Source: Natronobacillus azotifigens
GTDB lineage: Bacteria > Bacillota > Bacilli > Bacillales > Amphibacillaceae
DNA length: 64,000 nucleotides
Assembly: GCF_026805325.1 (NCBI RefSeq)
Contig: NZ_JAPRAT010000003.1
Location: 1-64,000 of the forward strand
Direction of reading: 5' to 3'
Below the pieces are notes generated by a model. That model was not told the origin of the DNA and did not search any database. It saw only the letters and a program-made list of their open reading frames with translations. Position 1 is the first letter of the stretch, and every line of letters starts with the position of its first letter. The translations under genes were made by a program, and so were the position numbers. Below are positions 1 to 8,558 of this stretch, piece after piece.

Positions 1-50
1 TTTGATCGAATTATTCATTCAATCAAAGCTCCATATATTATATATTATGC

Positions 51-1316
51 TTACTGTACACGTCTTACATGGCCTTTAAACGCATCTGCCCAGTAACCAC
101 TACTCATATCCGCTACTGCAACACCTGTTGAAGTTTGTGCACCAATAAATTTATTATTACCAATATAAATACCTACATGACTGTTTGAACGTCCACGAAC
201 TGTATCAAAGAATACTAAATCTCCTGGTTGCATCTGGCTTGTTGAAACTCTGCTACCAATCTGTGATTGTCCTGATGTACTAGTCGGAATACTAATTCCT
301 TCTGTACTAAACGCCCATTGAACAAATGAAGAACAATCAAAGTAACCATTTGCTATATCTGACGCATTACGACCTGCGCCAAATCGATAAGATGATCTTC
401 CAATATATTTATAGCCAGCAGAAATGACATTACTAATGCTTCCACTCCCTGATGAACTTGCACTGTATTGCTGAATTTCACCACTAGAATCATTATTTCC
501 TGTATCAGCAACACTTCTAGCAGTTTCCTCAGCCTGTCTCTGTGCTTCTGCTCTACGTTCCGCTTCACGTCTTGCTGCTTCTGCACGAGCTTCTTCAAGC
601 ACTCTAGCTAATTCATTATCTTCTAATTGTAATTCTTCTACTAATGCTTGACTTTCAGCTTCGCGTTCTTGTAATATCGCTTTATTTGCTTCATGTTCTT
701 CTTTTTGAGTAAGAATCATTGCTTGCATCATTTCTAGTTCTTCTTGAACCTCTTTTAAATCTTTTAATTTATCTTCCACTTCTTTTTTTTGTATTTCTAG
801 CTTTTCTTGATCTGCTTGGAATCTCTCAATCAGATCCGAATCCGCTTGTGCTATTTTCGTAATCATCGATACTCGATTAATGAAGTCACCAAAGCTTTCA
901 GCACCAAATAATACTTCTAAGTAGCCAACTGAACCACCATTTCTTTGGATAGAAGCTGCACGATCCTTTAATAGATCGTTTCGACGCTCAATATCTTCCT
1001 CCAACTCCGAGACCTCTTCTTCTAGTCTCGAAATCTCTTCTTCTTTTTCGGTAACTTCTTCTTCTGTTTCTTCAATCATCATTTCATTTGCTTCTATCGC
1101 TTCGTCTACGCGCTGAATTTCTTCGTTTAACTCTACTAATTCTGCTTGCACCTCTTGTAATTCTTGCTTTTTCTCTTCAATCTCGGATTGCAATAAAGAA
1201 CGTTCTGCTTCAATTTGGCTTGTTGTATTGGCCTGCACAACACCGTCGACAGTTGGAACAGCAAAAATAATCCCCAAAGATAATGCTAAGCTTACTACTA
1301 CTTTTTTCCTACTCAC
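51..1316 (-). CDS. CwlO-like secreted peptidoglycan endopeptidase (coiled coil + NlpC/P60)
   Basis: Probable D,L-endopeptidase that cuts peptide cross-links during wall expansion. The 421-residue protein starts at GTG 1316, behind an AAAGCGAGTGG-type ribosome site, with a signal peptide (VSRKKVVVSLALSLG); the open frame runs on to 1382 without a better start. A long Glu/Lys-rich coiled coil fills about residues 30-260, followed by an Ala/Glu/Arg-rich stretch and a Ser-rich linker. The C-terminal NlpC/P60 domain shows catalytic Cys in DCSSFVQW and His in SNSHVGIYIG, with a Gln (FIGAQTS) as likely third residue. This is the layout of Bacillus CwlO. It is monocistronic, with a terminator-like hairpin in its leader (1400-1433). 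Family assignment is firm; orthology to CwlO is inference. Confidence 0.88.
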   Translation of the reverse strand: MSRKKVVVSLALSLGIIFAVPTVDGVVQANTTSQIEAERSLLQSEIEEKKQELQEVQAELVELNEEIQRVDEAIEANEMMIEETEEEVTEKEEEISRLEEEVSELEEDIERRNDLLKDRAASIQRNGGSVGYLEVLFGAESFGDFINRVSMITKIAQADSDLIERFQADQEKLEIQKKEVEDKLKDLKEVQEELEMMQAMILTQKEEHEANKAILQEREAESQALVEELQLEDNELARVLEEARAEAARREAERRAEAQRQAEETARSVADTGNNDSSGEIQQYSASSSGSGSISNVISAGYKYIGRSSYRFGAGRNASDIANGYFDCSSFVQWAFSTEGISIPTSTSGQSQIGSRVSTSQMQPGDLVFFDTVRGRSNSHVGIYIGNNKFIGAQTSTGVAVADMSSGYWADAFKGHVRRVQ

Positions 1317-1399
1317 GCGTATCCACTCGCTTTCTATGTATAATCTACTATACTTATATGATTGAAAAACTATTAAATTCATTAAAAAAATAACTTTTT

Positions 1400-1433
1400 C
1401 AAAAAGAAAAACGCTGCTAATTTGCCAGCAACG
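1400..1433 (-). promoter_or_regulatory. Terminator-like hairpin in leader of the CwlO-like gene
   Basis: On the minus strand a 7-bp stem (CGTTGCT with AGCAGCG, one G-U pair) is followed by a T-rich run. It lies 84 bp before the GTG start of the endopeptidase and about 90 bp after the aroD terminator. It is either a second terminator for aroD or a leader attenuator; the sequence alone does not decide. Confidence 0.45.
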
Positions 1434-1521
1434 TCAGTATAACATCCTAAAATGACAGAAAGATGATAGAAATATTACAATTACATTTCAATTTTAAAAG
1501 AGTTAAGTATTTTCCTATTAT

Positions 1522-1563
1522 CAAAAAAGAAAAAACGAGAATTAAACCTCTTTTCTCGTTTTT
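1522..1563 (-). terminator. aroD intrinsic terminator
   Basis: A 9-bp stem (AAAACGAGA with TCTCGTTTT) is followed on the minus strand by a T-rich run, directly after the aroD stop codon. Confidence 0.8.
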
Positions 1564-1567
1564 CATA

Positions 1568-2338
1568 CTAATTACCTATGTTTTTATTGATTATGTTTAA
1601 AATTGGTAGTAACTCATTTACGCTTACTTGACCAGGTGCAGAAGTTTGATCAACTGCTGCAAAAGTAAGACAAGAGCCAAACAACTCTCCAGACAACCGG
1701 CTAATCAGTCCCATCCCCCCCATTGCCATTGTTATAATAGGAATGTTAGTGTGTATTCGGTGCATTTCTTCTGTTGCTGATAACAATGTGAGGACATCGT
1801 GTGGTTTATTCGGCATTACAGCTATTTTACTAATATCGGCTCCAAGCACTTCTGCCTGTTGTAATCGAGCGATTATTTCCTCTTTTGGAGGTGTTTTATC
1901 AAAATCATGGTTGGAAACAATGGTTTTAACGTCGTACAACTGTGCTTTTTTCAGTAGTTGCTCGCGAATCGGAGCAGGAGTATATAGTTCAATGTCAACA
2001 AGATCGATTTGTCCAGTCTGCATGATTTCCTTATTTAACTCCAAATAGTACTCATCAGATATCGCTTTTTCCCCACCTTCTTTTGCTGTTCGGAACGTAA
2101 AAAGAATGGGAACTTTCGAGATAACGGAGCGTAGCTTAACCAATGTTTTCTTCACTTGATCTAGCTGCTCTACTTCTTGGAAAAAATCAACACGCCACTC
2201 TACTAAATCTATATCATAAGTAGTGATTTTTTTCGAAGCTATCACCAGTTCATCTGTGGTTCTTCCCACTAGTGGGACACAAATTTTTGGACGATCTAAT
2301 CCAATATCTAACCCCTTCACTTGCACTGTTTTATTCAA
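1568..2338 (-). CDS. aroD: 3-dehydroquinate dehydratase, type I
   Basis: Third enzyme of the shikimate pathway: converts 3-dehydroquinate to 3-dehydroshikimate through a Schiff base. The 256-residue protein shows ICVPLVGRT near the N-terminus, FTFRTAKEGG, the active-site His in IVSNHDFDK, the Schiff-base Lys in DISKIAVMP, and the C-terminal AMGGMGLISRLSG. The TTG at 2338 is taken as start because AAGGGTGAT stands 6 bases upstream; the frame is open to 2413 but lacks a ribosome site there. It follows scrB after about 120 bp on the same strand, with its own terminator. No other shikimate gene is in the window. Confidence 0.92.
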   Translation of the reverse strand: MNKTVQVKGLDIGLDRPKICVPLVGRTTDELVIASKKITTYDIDLVEWRVDFFQEVEQLDQVKKTLVKLRSVISKVPILFTFRTAKEGGEKAISDEYYLELNKEIMQTGQIDLVDIELYTPAPIREQLLKKAQLYDVKTIVSNHDFDKTPPKEEIIARLQQAEVLGADISKIAVMPNKPHDVLTLLSATEEMHRIHTNIPIITMAMGGMGLISRLSGELFGSCLTFAAVDQTSAPGQVSVNELLPILNIINKNIGN

Positions 2339-2459
2339 AGATATCACCCTTTTATTATGTATTGCTATATTATAACATGGTCTAGCTAGATTTTTTTGAA
2401 TAATTTGAATCAACCAAAAAAAGCCACGTATATTTAACCGTGACTTTTCGCTTCTAAGA

Positions 2460-3923
2460 TTATGATGTTTTTTGTAACGACCATTTCTTAACGTTTATTT
2501 TGGCTGATCCTCCGAAACAAATGATATCAGACCCTTTTTTTGGGGTTGGATAAGTTCTTGTTGTAAAAACTTTCTCTCCATCATTGACAAACAACTCTAG
2601 AGAAGAAGCATCTGAAAAAATGTGTAAATTCGTTAAATTCTCTATTGTTGTTTTTCTTTCTTTTCTTCCATACCCTGATGCACCAAGGGATAATGTTAAT
2701 AACTGATCTTCTTTATGATAACTAATCGTCATATCTTTTCTTAACTGAACAGTGAATATTTCTCCTATTTCATGGAAAGTGAGGAACATTTCGTACACTT
2801 CTCCTTGCAATTCATTTACTTCTGTTTTTCCATCGACATGGATATTCATCTCGGATAACTCTTTTCTAAGTTTCTCATATTCAATTAATGGACGTTGCAA
2901 AAGTTTTCCTTTTTCGAATATCAACTCTCTTGGTAATGTCATCGCATGTTGCCAACCATGCTTAATAGTTGGATTAGAATATTCCGGTTCAATATCAGGT
3001 AACCCCATCCATCCCCACAAGATTCTACGACCAGACTCATCTTCAAAGGTTTGTGGAGCATAAAAATCAAAGCCACAATCTAACTCCACAAATGGCTCTG
3101 ATGGTTTAAACGTTTGCTGTTCCCAATCTGTATTTCCAATAAAATAACCAGATTGATACACATTATGAAATTGATTTTCTAAAGGATCCATTCCTTGTGG
3201 CGAAATTAGTAAAACCTCTTGACCGTTGAGTTCAAAGAAATCAGGACATTCCCACATGTATCCCATGTTAGCCTGGTGTTCAACAAAAATGCCTTGGTAG
3301 CTCCAACTCTTTAGATCCGTTGATTTATATAGTAAAACCTCACCTTGGTCCTCCAGATTTCTGCCTCCCAAAATCATGTAATAGTGATTATCTTTCTTAA
3401 AAATTTTAGGATCACGGATGTGTTGCGTAAATCGTTCGGGATATTGATCTGCACCAATTACTACCCCTTGTTTGTTTAAAGTAAAACCATCAGGGCTTGT
3501 CACATGAATTGTGTTTTGTTCTCGCCCACTCGTAATATAATTATGATCTCCCTTATGTCGAACATTTCCTGTATAAAAGAAATGAAGTTGATCATTTTCA
3601 ATAAAAGCACTTCCTGAATAGACACCATCTATATCGTATGGCTGATCAGGATACAGTGCGATGTCTTGGTCTTCAAAATGAACCATATCTTTCGATGTTT
3701 TATGTCCCCAATATTTCAATGCTCCGTTTGCATCAATCGGAGAATACTGATAGAACAAATGATAAAGTCCACGAAACTGACAAACACCATTCGGATCGTT
3801 CAGCCAACCCGTTGGAGGCATTACGTGATAATGCAAGCGCCAATGATCTGCTTGAACCTGCTCTCTGAAGTTTTCACTTTCTGACTCTATCGTATCTTTT
3901 AATCTTTTTGCACGTTGATTCAA
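2460..3923 (-). CDS. scrB: Sucrose-6-phosphate hydrolase (GH32)
   Basis: Splits sucrose 6-phosphate delivered by the PTS into glucose 6-phosphate and fructose. The 487-residue protein has the three GH32 acidic motifs: WLNDPNG (nucleophile Asp), RDPK (transition-state stabiliser) and MWECPDFF (acid/base Glu), followed by a C-terminal beta-sandwich. Start is TTG 3923 behind AAGGAGAGG. It is the last gene of the minus-strand sucrose cluster, 24 bases after the fructokinase stop, so very likely cotranscribed. A fructan or levan hydrolase is the main alternative; the context with a sucrose-type EIIBC favours sucrose 6-phosphate. Confidence 0.92.
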   Translation of the reverse strand: MNQRAKRLKDTIESESENFREQVQADHWRLHYHVMPPTGWLNDPNGVCQFRGLYHLFYQYSPIDANGALKYWGHKTSKDMVHFEDQDIALYPDQPYDIDGVYSGSAFIENDQLHFFYTGNVRHKGDHNYITSGREQNTIHVTSPDGFTLNKQGVVIGADQYPERFTQHIRDPKIFKKDNHYYMILGGRNLEDQGEVLLYKSTDLKSWSYQGIFVEHQANMGYMWECPDFFELNGQEVLLISPQGMDPLENQFHNVYQSGYFIGNTDWEQQTFKPSEPFVELDCGFDFYAPQTFEDESGRRILWGWMGLPDIEPEYSNPTIKHGWQHAMTLPRELIFEKGKLLQRPLIEYEKLRKELSEMNIHVDGKTEVNELQGEVYEMFLTFHEIGEIFTVQLRKDMTISYHKEDQLLTLSLGASGYGRKERKTTIENLTNLHIFSDASSLELFVNDGEKVFTTRTYPTPKKGSDIICFGGSAKINVKKWSLQKTS

Positions 3924-3947
3924 CTGTTTCCTCTCCTTGATGTAAAA

Positions 3948-4931
3948 CTATTTCTTTTTCTCTGCTAAGAACTGTTCCGCCTCTTGATAACTTGGCAGTG
4001 CATCAACAGCTCCATTTTTCAATGTTGTTAACGCAGCAAAACTGTTACTAAACGCAAGAATATCTGTCCCTTGTTCTAGCTCTATCTGGTTTACTTTTGT
4101 TTGAGTGATTGCAAACTTTTGCAATTGAAATAGTGTTGCCCCGACAAATGCATCACCTGCTCCTGTCGTATCAATTGCTTGTACTTGAAAACCAGTATGC
4201 TTGAATGTTTCTCCATTCTTCAGCAGCATTATCGCTCCCTTTGCTCCTAAAGTATAGATGATACATTCTACATTACCCGTAAATAAGCTTTTTAATGCTT
4301 CTTCTTCATCTTCTATACCAGTAATAAAGGCTAATTCCTCGTCCGATACTTTTACTACATGAGCATAAGGTAAAAATTCATTAATAGCTTCTCGACACGC
4401 TTCTGATGAGTCCCATAATGGCAAGCGAACATTCGGATCAAAACTTACTAAACCACCAGCAGCAATTGCTTGTTCAATCACCTGTTGGTGTGCTTTTTTT
4501 ACAGGTGCATCAATCAAATCAACCGAACAAAAATGAAGAATATCACTAGAATCAAAAGGAATATCTTTAACCTCATCCGCGGTTAATAACATATCTGCAC
4601 TTGGCTTTCGATAAAAGGAGAAATCGCGTTGTCCGTCTTTTTTTAACGAAACAAACGCTAGACCAGTATTGGCTTCTGTTGTTTTCACTAAGTGACGCGT
4701 ATCTACTGCGTGTTTTTCTAGTTGCTCTGTAATATGATTACCAAAGGCATCATCCCCAAGCTTTGAGATAAAACTAGTTTGTCCACCTAACTTGGCTGCA
4801 GCTACCGCTACATTAGCTGGCGCACCGCCCATAACACGTTTAAACTGTGGGACGTCTTTTAACTCTGTATCTGTAATGGTTGGTATAAAGTCAATCAATG
4901 CTTCTCCTATTGTATAGATTGTATTCGGCAA
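3948..4931 (-). CDS. scrK: Fructokinase (PfkB/ribokinase family)
   Basis: Phosphorylates the fructose released by ScrB to fructose 6-phosphate. Signature 1 is visible as GGAPANVAVAAAKLGG and signature 2 as DTTGAGDAFVGA, whose Asp is the catalytic base. The TTG at 4931 is preferred because AAGGATGTGA lies just upstream and it gives a normal 327 residues beginning LPNTIYTIGEALIDF. The frame extends to 5015, but those extra 28 codons are partly encoded by an inverted repeat (4972-5001) resembling half of the dispersed repeat element. It sits between the sucrose EIIBC gene and scrB. Confidence 0.88.
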   Translation of the reverse strand: MPNTIYTIGEALIDFIPTITDTELKDVPQFKRVMGGAPANVAVAAAKLGGQTSFISKLGDDAFGNHITEQLEKHAVDTRHLVKTTEANTGLAFVSLKKDGQRDFSFYRKPSADMLLTADEVKDIPFDSSDILHFCSVDLIDAPVKKAHQQVIEQAIAAGGLVSFDPNVRLPLWDSSEACREAINEFLPYAHVVKVSDEELAFITGIEDEEEALKSLFTGNVECIIYTLGAKGAIMLLKNGETFKHTGFQVQAIDTTGAGDAFVGATLFQLQKFAITQTKVNQIELEQGTDILAFSNSFAALTTLKNGAVDALPSYQEAEQFLAEKKK

Positions 4932-4969
4932 AAAGATCACATCCTTATAATATTGACGAAAAATGTTAA

Positions 4970-5004
4970 TCAGTGGGGTATTATTACGTTTCCCCACTGA
5001 CTGA
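4970..5004 (+). repeat. Miniature hairpin resembling the left end of the dispersed repeat
   Basis: The arms AATCAGTGGGG and CCCCACTGA flank a 13-base loop. They closely match the left hairpin of the ATAAA-bounded repeat found elsewhere in the window, but the rest of that element is absent. The hairpin lies between the PTS gene and the fructokinase start. It could be a solo remnant or chance similarity. Confidence 0.45.
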
Positions 5005-5089
5005 ATTTTGAACATACCTGATTACTATTTTTTGAAAAATTATTCATAAATATGATCAGGTTTCACTATTTTCTTTTATTCAATCGATT

Positions 5090-6457
5090 CTAGTTTAACT
5101 CTTTTCTGATTGTTTTCGCTTGGATACGTATCATTAGAAACGCTACACTAAATGAAACGGCGATTACTAAAAGATATTGAGTCATAGTCCAAATATCTGT
5201 TGTGTATAGTAGTAAACCGGGAACAAACGTAATTCCCATCCCTGTTGCCGCTAATCCTAAAAGCGACGTAACTAATCCACCAGCGGCTCCACCGATCATT
5301 CCAGATACAAAAATTCGGAAATGGCGTAAGTTAACACCAAATAAGAGCGGCTCTGTAATTCCGAATAAAGTGGAAGCAGAGGAAGATAAAGCATTACTAC
5401 GTTTTACCTTGTTTGTCATTAATAAACCTGTTGCAATTGCTGCACCAAACTGACCTGCCATACTTGCTGTCATTAGAGTCTGAATAACGTTCGAACCAGT
5501 ATCATTTATTAAGCTAATTTCAATAATGCTTAATGAGTGATGGAGACCCGTAATAACAAGTAATTGCTGAAATGCTGCAAAAATAATATAGCCAATTCCA
5601 AGCGGTGCTTCTAAAATATATACAATAAAGTCAATAACTCCAGTTTCAATCGCTTGTAATATAGGACCTAAGATAAATAGCATGGTTCCAATCGTTACAG
5701 TTAGACTTACAAATGGAGTAACAACAAGATCCATCATTTGTGGCACAAATTTACGTAATCCTTTTTCAAGTTTTGAAATCAAGTACCCGGCAACAATTGC
5801 AGGAATAATAGATCCTTGATAACCAACAACCGGTATTCCAAAAACATATAATGGATCCGCTCCACCTTCGGCAACTACCCATGCATTCGGAAGTTGAGGG
5901 GCAACCATCATCAAACCGACAACAATACCAATAATCGGATTACCACCGAATTTCTTCGTAGCACTATAAGTAATCAATACTGGTAGAAAAGCAAAAGCAG
6001 TATCTGTTAACATCTCAAAGAGGATCAATCCAGTATCTGTTAAATCCATTCCTAATTCCAACAATAAACCTCGTATACCCATCAAAAGACCAGTTGTAAC
6101 TAGTGCGGGGATAAGCGGTACTAAAATATCTGCTAATGTACGCACTACTCTTTGTACTGGGTTTAAGTTTTTGTACACATCATCTTTAAAACCATCATCT
6201 TTTTGATCGGAATCCAATACTTGGTTCATTTCTTCATAAACTTGATTTACTTTTCCAGTACCAAAGATAAATTGGTGCTGGCCAGTATTAAAAAAGTAAC
6301 CTTTACATTCTGGAATCTCTTCTGCTTGTTTTTTGTCAACTAAAGTATCATCCTTTAAGATGATTCGTAATCGAGTTGCACAATGCTCAAAGTTTTTGAT
6401 GTTATCTTCTCCACCAATAACCTCCAACAGCTTTTCAATGGTTTGTTTATGTTTCAT
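5090..6457 (-). CDS. scrA: Sucrose-specific PTS enzyme IIBC
   Basis: Membrane permease that imports sucrose and phosphorylates it. An N-terminal EIIB domain carries the phosphocysteine (FEHCATRLR, Cys26). After a linker, an EIIC domain from about residue 105 shows roughly ten hydrophobic segments and the conserved GITEPLLFG sugar-binding motif. There is no EIIA domain, so phosphate must come from a separate EIIA. Start is ATG 6457 behind AGGAGGAAATGTA; the frame extends to 6547 without a ribosome site. It follows the LacI-type regulator by 67 bases, and an operator-like core (6482-6493) lies in that gap. Sucrose specificity rests on the neighbours scrB and fructokinase; trehalose is the alternative. 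Confidence 0.9.
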   Translation of the reverse strand: MKHKQTIEKLLEVIGGEDNIKNFEHCATRLRIILKDDTLVDKKQAEEIPECKGYFFNTGQHQFIFGTGKVNQVYEEMNQVLDSDQKDDGFKDDVYKNLNPVQRVVRTLADILVPLIPALVTTGLLMGIRGLLLELGMDLTDTGLILFEMLTDTAFAFLPVLITYSATKKFGGNPIIGIVVGLMMVAPQLPNAWVVAEGGADPLYVFGIPVVGYQGSIIPAIVAGYLISKLEKGLRKFVPQMMDLVVTPFVSLTVTIGTMLFILGPILQAIETGVIDFIVYILEAPLGIGYIIFAAFQQLLVITGLHHSLSIIEISLINDTGSNVIQTLMTASMAGQFGAAIATGLLMTNKVKRSNALSSSASTLFGITEPLLFGVNLRHFRIFVSGMIGGAAGGLVTSLLGLAATGMGITFVPGLLLYTTDIWTMTQYLLVIAVSFSVAFLMIRIQAKTIRKELN

Positions 6458-6481
6458 TACATTTCCTCCTATACAATATCC

Positions 6482-6493
6482 GAAATCGATTTC
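6482..6493. promoter_or_regulatory. Operator core upstream of scrA
   Basis: The 12-bp palindrome GAAATCGATTTC is identical to the core of the large palindrome upstream of scrR. It sits 25 bp before the scrA start, so the LacI-type repressor probably binds here as well. Confidence 0.7.
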
Positions 6494-6524
6494 ATGGTGT
6501 TTGTTTTTTGTTGATGATAAGGAA

Positions 6525-7517
6525 TCACTTCTCCTTTTCATCAACACTTTCTCTAATCCGCAAACTAAAATCTACTACCATTTCATTCTTTACATACCCG
6601 TTCTCAATTAATGTAAACAAATTTTTTGCAGCCATAATCCCAGTTGTTTTATGGTGTAAACGTACCGTTGTTAAAGGCGGAATAAAGTATTTCGATAACT
6701 TACCGTCCCCCATTCCTGTAATAGAAATGTCTTCTGGAACAGTTAATCGATGGTCACGTATACAATGAATCGCTCCGATGGCTAACTGATCTGTAACTGC
6801 CATAACAGCTGTTGGTTGTTTGTGTGCCAGAATCTTCTCCATTTGTTCGTAACCAGATTCAATGGAGAAATTTCCGATTGCAATCAGCTGATCATCCACT
6901 TCCAATTTTGCTTCTGACAATGCATCGAGATATGCTTGCTTTCGCTTGATCCCAACAGCTATATCATGCGGACTGACACCAATGAATCCAATTTCTTGAT
7001 GACCTTTTGCTAAAATGTGTTTCATCATTGCTTTGGCTGCATGGTAATCATCATGAATAATACTAGGATAACCATCCACTTGCTGACCCACCATCACGAT
7101 CGGTACAGAAATACCCTTTGCTACCTTATAATGTTGCTCCGTCACTTCCGTTGCCATCATAATAATGCCATCAACGAGACGGTTACTTAGAAATTTTAAA
7201 GACTTGATTTCTTCTTCAATTTGCAAATCTGTATTTGCAATTAATATTTGACAATCGTGCGCTTTTGCAACCTCTGTAATACCGTCAACAACACGACTAG
7301 CAGTTTCCGTACTAATTTTTGGAACGATAACACCAATAATATTTGTTTTACGATTTTTTAAAGATTTAGCAATTTCATTCGGTGTATAGCCAACTTCTGC
7401 AATAACTTTCTCCACTGCTTTTCTTTTTTCATCAATGACATAACCTGAATTATTCATCACACGAGATACCGTAGCTGGAGAAACCCCTGCTAGTTTAGCA
7501 ATATCTTTTATTTTCAT
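6525..7517 (-). CDS. scrR: LacI-family repressor of the sucrose operon
   Basis: DNA-binding repressor of 330 residues. The N-terminal HTH reads MKIKDIAKLAGVSPATVSRV, followed by a hinge and a periplasmic-binding-protein-like sensor domain (IIGVIVPKI, FIGVSPHDIAVG, DISITGMGDG). ATG 7517 is chosen because TTAGGTG lies 7 bases upstream; an in-frame GTG three codons earlier is possible. It is first in the minus-strand cluster scrR-scrA-scrK-scrB, and matching palindromes lie upstream of itself and of scrA, implying autoregulation and control of the operon. The effector, a sugar or sugar phosphate, cannot be told from sequence. Confidence 0.9.
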   Translation of the reverse strand: MKIKDIAKLAGVSPATVSRVMNNSGYVIDEKRKAVEKVIAEVGYTPNEIAKSLKNRKTNIIGVIVPKISTETASRVVDGITEVAKAHDCQILIANTDLQIEEEIKSLKFLSNRLVDGIIMMATEVTEQHYKVAKGISVPIVMVGQQVDGYPSIIHDDYHAAKAMMKHILAKGHQEIGFIGVSPHDIAVGIKRKQAYLDALSEAKLEVDDQLIAIGNFSIESGYEQMEKILAHKQPTAVMAVTDQLAIGAIHCIRDHRLTVPEDISITGMGDGKLSKYFIPPLTTVRLHHKTTGIMAAKNLFTLIENGYVKNEMVVDFSLRIRESVDEKEK

Positions 7518-7529
7518 TGGTTTCACCTA

Positions 7530-7559
7530 ACTTAATCTGAAATCGATTTCAGATTAAGT
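7530..7559. promoter_or_regulatory. 30-bp perfect operator palindrome upstream of scrR
   Basis: A perfect 30-bp palindrome centred on AATCGATT and ending with the arm GATTTCAGATTAAGT. It begins inside the -10 hexamer and ends 12 bp before the scrR start, an ideal position for repression. The GAAATCGATTTC core recurs before scrA. Confidence 0.85.
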
Positions 7560-7584
7560 ATAACAAGTTTAAGTAAAATGTCAA
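7557..7584 (-). promoter_or_regulatory. scrR-scrA-scrK-scrB promoter
   Basis: On the minus strand a perfect -35 TTGACA (7579-7584) and -10 TATACT (7557-7562) are separated by 16 bp. The -10 touches the operator palindrome and the -35 overlaps a cre-like sequence, an arrangement fitting repression by both ScrR and CcpA. Confidence 0.8.
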
Positions 7585-7593
7585 GCGCTTTCT
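7580..7593. promoter_or_regulatory. Possible catabolite-responsive element (cre) at the scr promoter
   Basis: GTCAAGCGCTTTCT matches 10 of 14 positions of the symmetric cre TGAAAGCGCTTTCA, including the AAGCGCTTTC core. It overlaps the -35 hexamer. The outer positions are poor. Confidence 0.5.
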
Positions 7594-7610
7594 TTTTAGG
7601 TGTTTATTAA

Positions 7611-7636
7611 GAAGCCATCTCTTAAAAGAAATGACT
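7611..7636. terminator. Terminator-like hairpin, twin of the ssrA terminator
   Basis: The arms AAGCCATCTC and GAAATGACTT form a stem nearly identical to the ssrA terminator at 9805-9830. A T-rich run follows on the plus strand (CTTTGCTTTTTATTTTT); the minus-strand side is poor in T. Confidence 0.5.
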
Positions 7637-7693
7637 TTGCTTTTTATTTTTATAGTTACGCATAGAAAAATTTCTACATTCCTAAACAAACAC

Positions 7694-7999
7694 TTAACCA
7701 TTCTTATTCAATTTTTCAATGTTTTTATTAAGCCTTCCCAATTGTCTAATCATCATCCAATTTTGTTCAACAATCGCAGATAGATACGTAACTTTTGCCT
7801 GCTCCTCTGCCTTCGCAAAACTTAACGCCATGCCCATTTTGAATAAGCCATTCCCTACCAAATCATTAGCCACTCGCTTTAGCACTTGTAAATCTTTTTC
7901 ATCCAAATCTTCCAGCTGATACTTTTCCATGAATTTTTGCATCTGCTTTTCATCTTTCGTCATTTTTTTATCATCGTCTTTTGATCCGAATAATCCCAT
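7694..7999 (-). CDS. Conserved small cytoplasmic protein, unknown function
   Basis: A 101-residue protein, highly charged at the N-terminus (MGLFGSKDDDKKMTKDEKQ) and predicted mostly helical, ending LGRLNKNIEKLNKNG. Start is ATG 7999 behind TTTTGGAGG; the frame is open to 8041. I recognise no domain. Soluble, with no signal peptide or membrane segment. It stands alone between the scr promoter and a repeat-rich gap. Good ribosome site and amino-acid composition argue that it is real. Confidence 0.7.
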   Translation of the reverse strand: MGLFGSKDDDKKMTKDEKQMQKFMEKYQLEDLDEKDLQVLKRVANDLVGNGLFKMGMALSFAKAEEQAKVTYLSAIVEQNWMMIRQLGRLNKNIEKLNKNG

Positions 8000-8041
8000 G
8001 TAATCATACCTCCAAAATTCATTAGTTCTAGCTTGTTTCAT

Positions 8042-8350
8042 AAATTCATTTTTTATTTATTATATCCAAAAGTTTATTGGACATTCTTCTCTTTATCTTT
8101 AATTGATTTTGTATTCAAGTAACTCCCTCTGAAAAAATCAATTTTATTAGCTTCAACAAAGTATACTAACACCAATTTATTCATCTTCTCCATTGTCAAA
8201 AAAAATGTTGCAAATTAAAGGAAAATATTGCATTATTTATACAGGTGCTCTTTTACTGATTTTAATAAAAGAAGAGTTAAAATTGAAATGAAATATGTTT
8301 TAACTTAAAAAGTGACAGAAACCAAGGGAAAATACTTATTTAGAAGTTGT
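8042..8350. other. Intergenic region, AT-rich
   Basis: About 310 bp between the divergent 101-residue gene (minus) and the first dispersed repeat. I see no gene, RNA or clear promoter pair here. Confidence 0.6.
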
Positions 8351-8533
8351 ATAAAGTGAAACTTCAATCAGTAAGGGTTTTTTAGGTATTCCCCCACTGA
8401 TTGTTAGCCCTAAAGGATGAGCTAAAGACCCTTGAACTATCCAGGGTGATAGCGTCCGTTACGCCCAATTAAACAACTTGATATTCTCGTTGTTTTGAAG
8501 TGGGAATCTTACGGACGGTTGCTCCGGGATAAA
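8351..8533 (+). repeat. Dispersed ATAAA-bounded structured repeat, copy A (long form)
   Basis: Begins ATAAAGTGAAACTTCAATCA and ends GCTCCGGGATAAA. It has a left hairpin (a degenerate AATCAGT arm pairing with CCCCACTGATT) and a long right hairpin (GCGTCCGT with ACGGACG, nesting a central AACAAC/GTTGTT stem). It ends 26 bp before the start of the 275-residue gene and so lies in its 5' region. Confidence 0.9.
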
Positions 8534-8558
8534 TAAATACGAATAGAGGAATAGAAAC

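Noticed and set aside
8351..8533. Dispersed repeats as simple transcription terminators
   Set aside because: They lack a U-tract after the hairpins, are too long, and are found before genes (8351, 34106, 42091) as often as after them.
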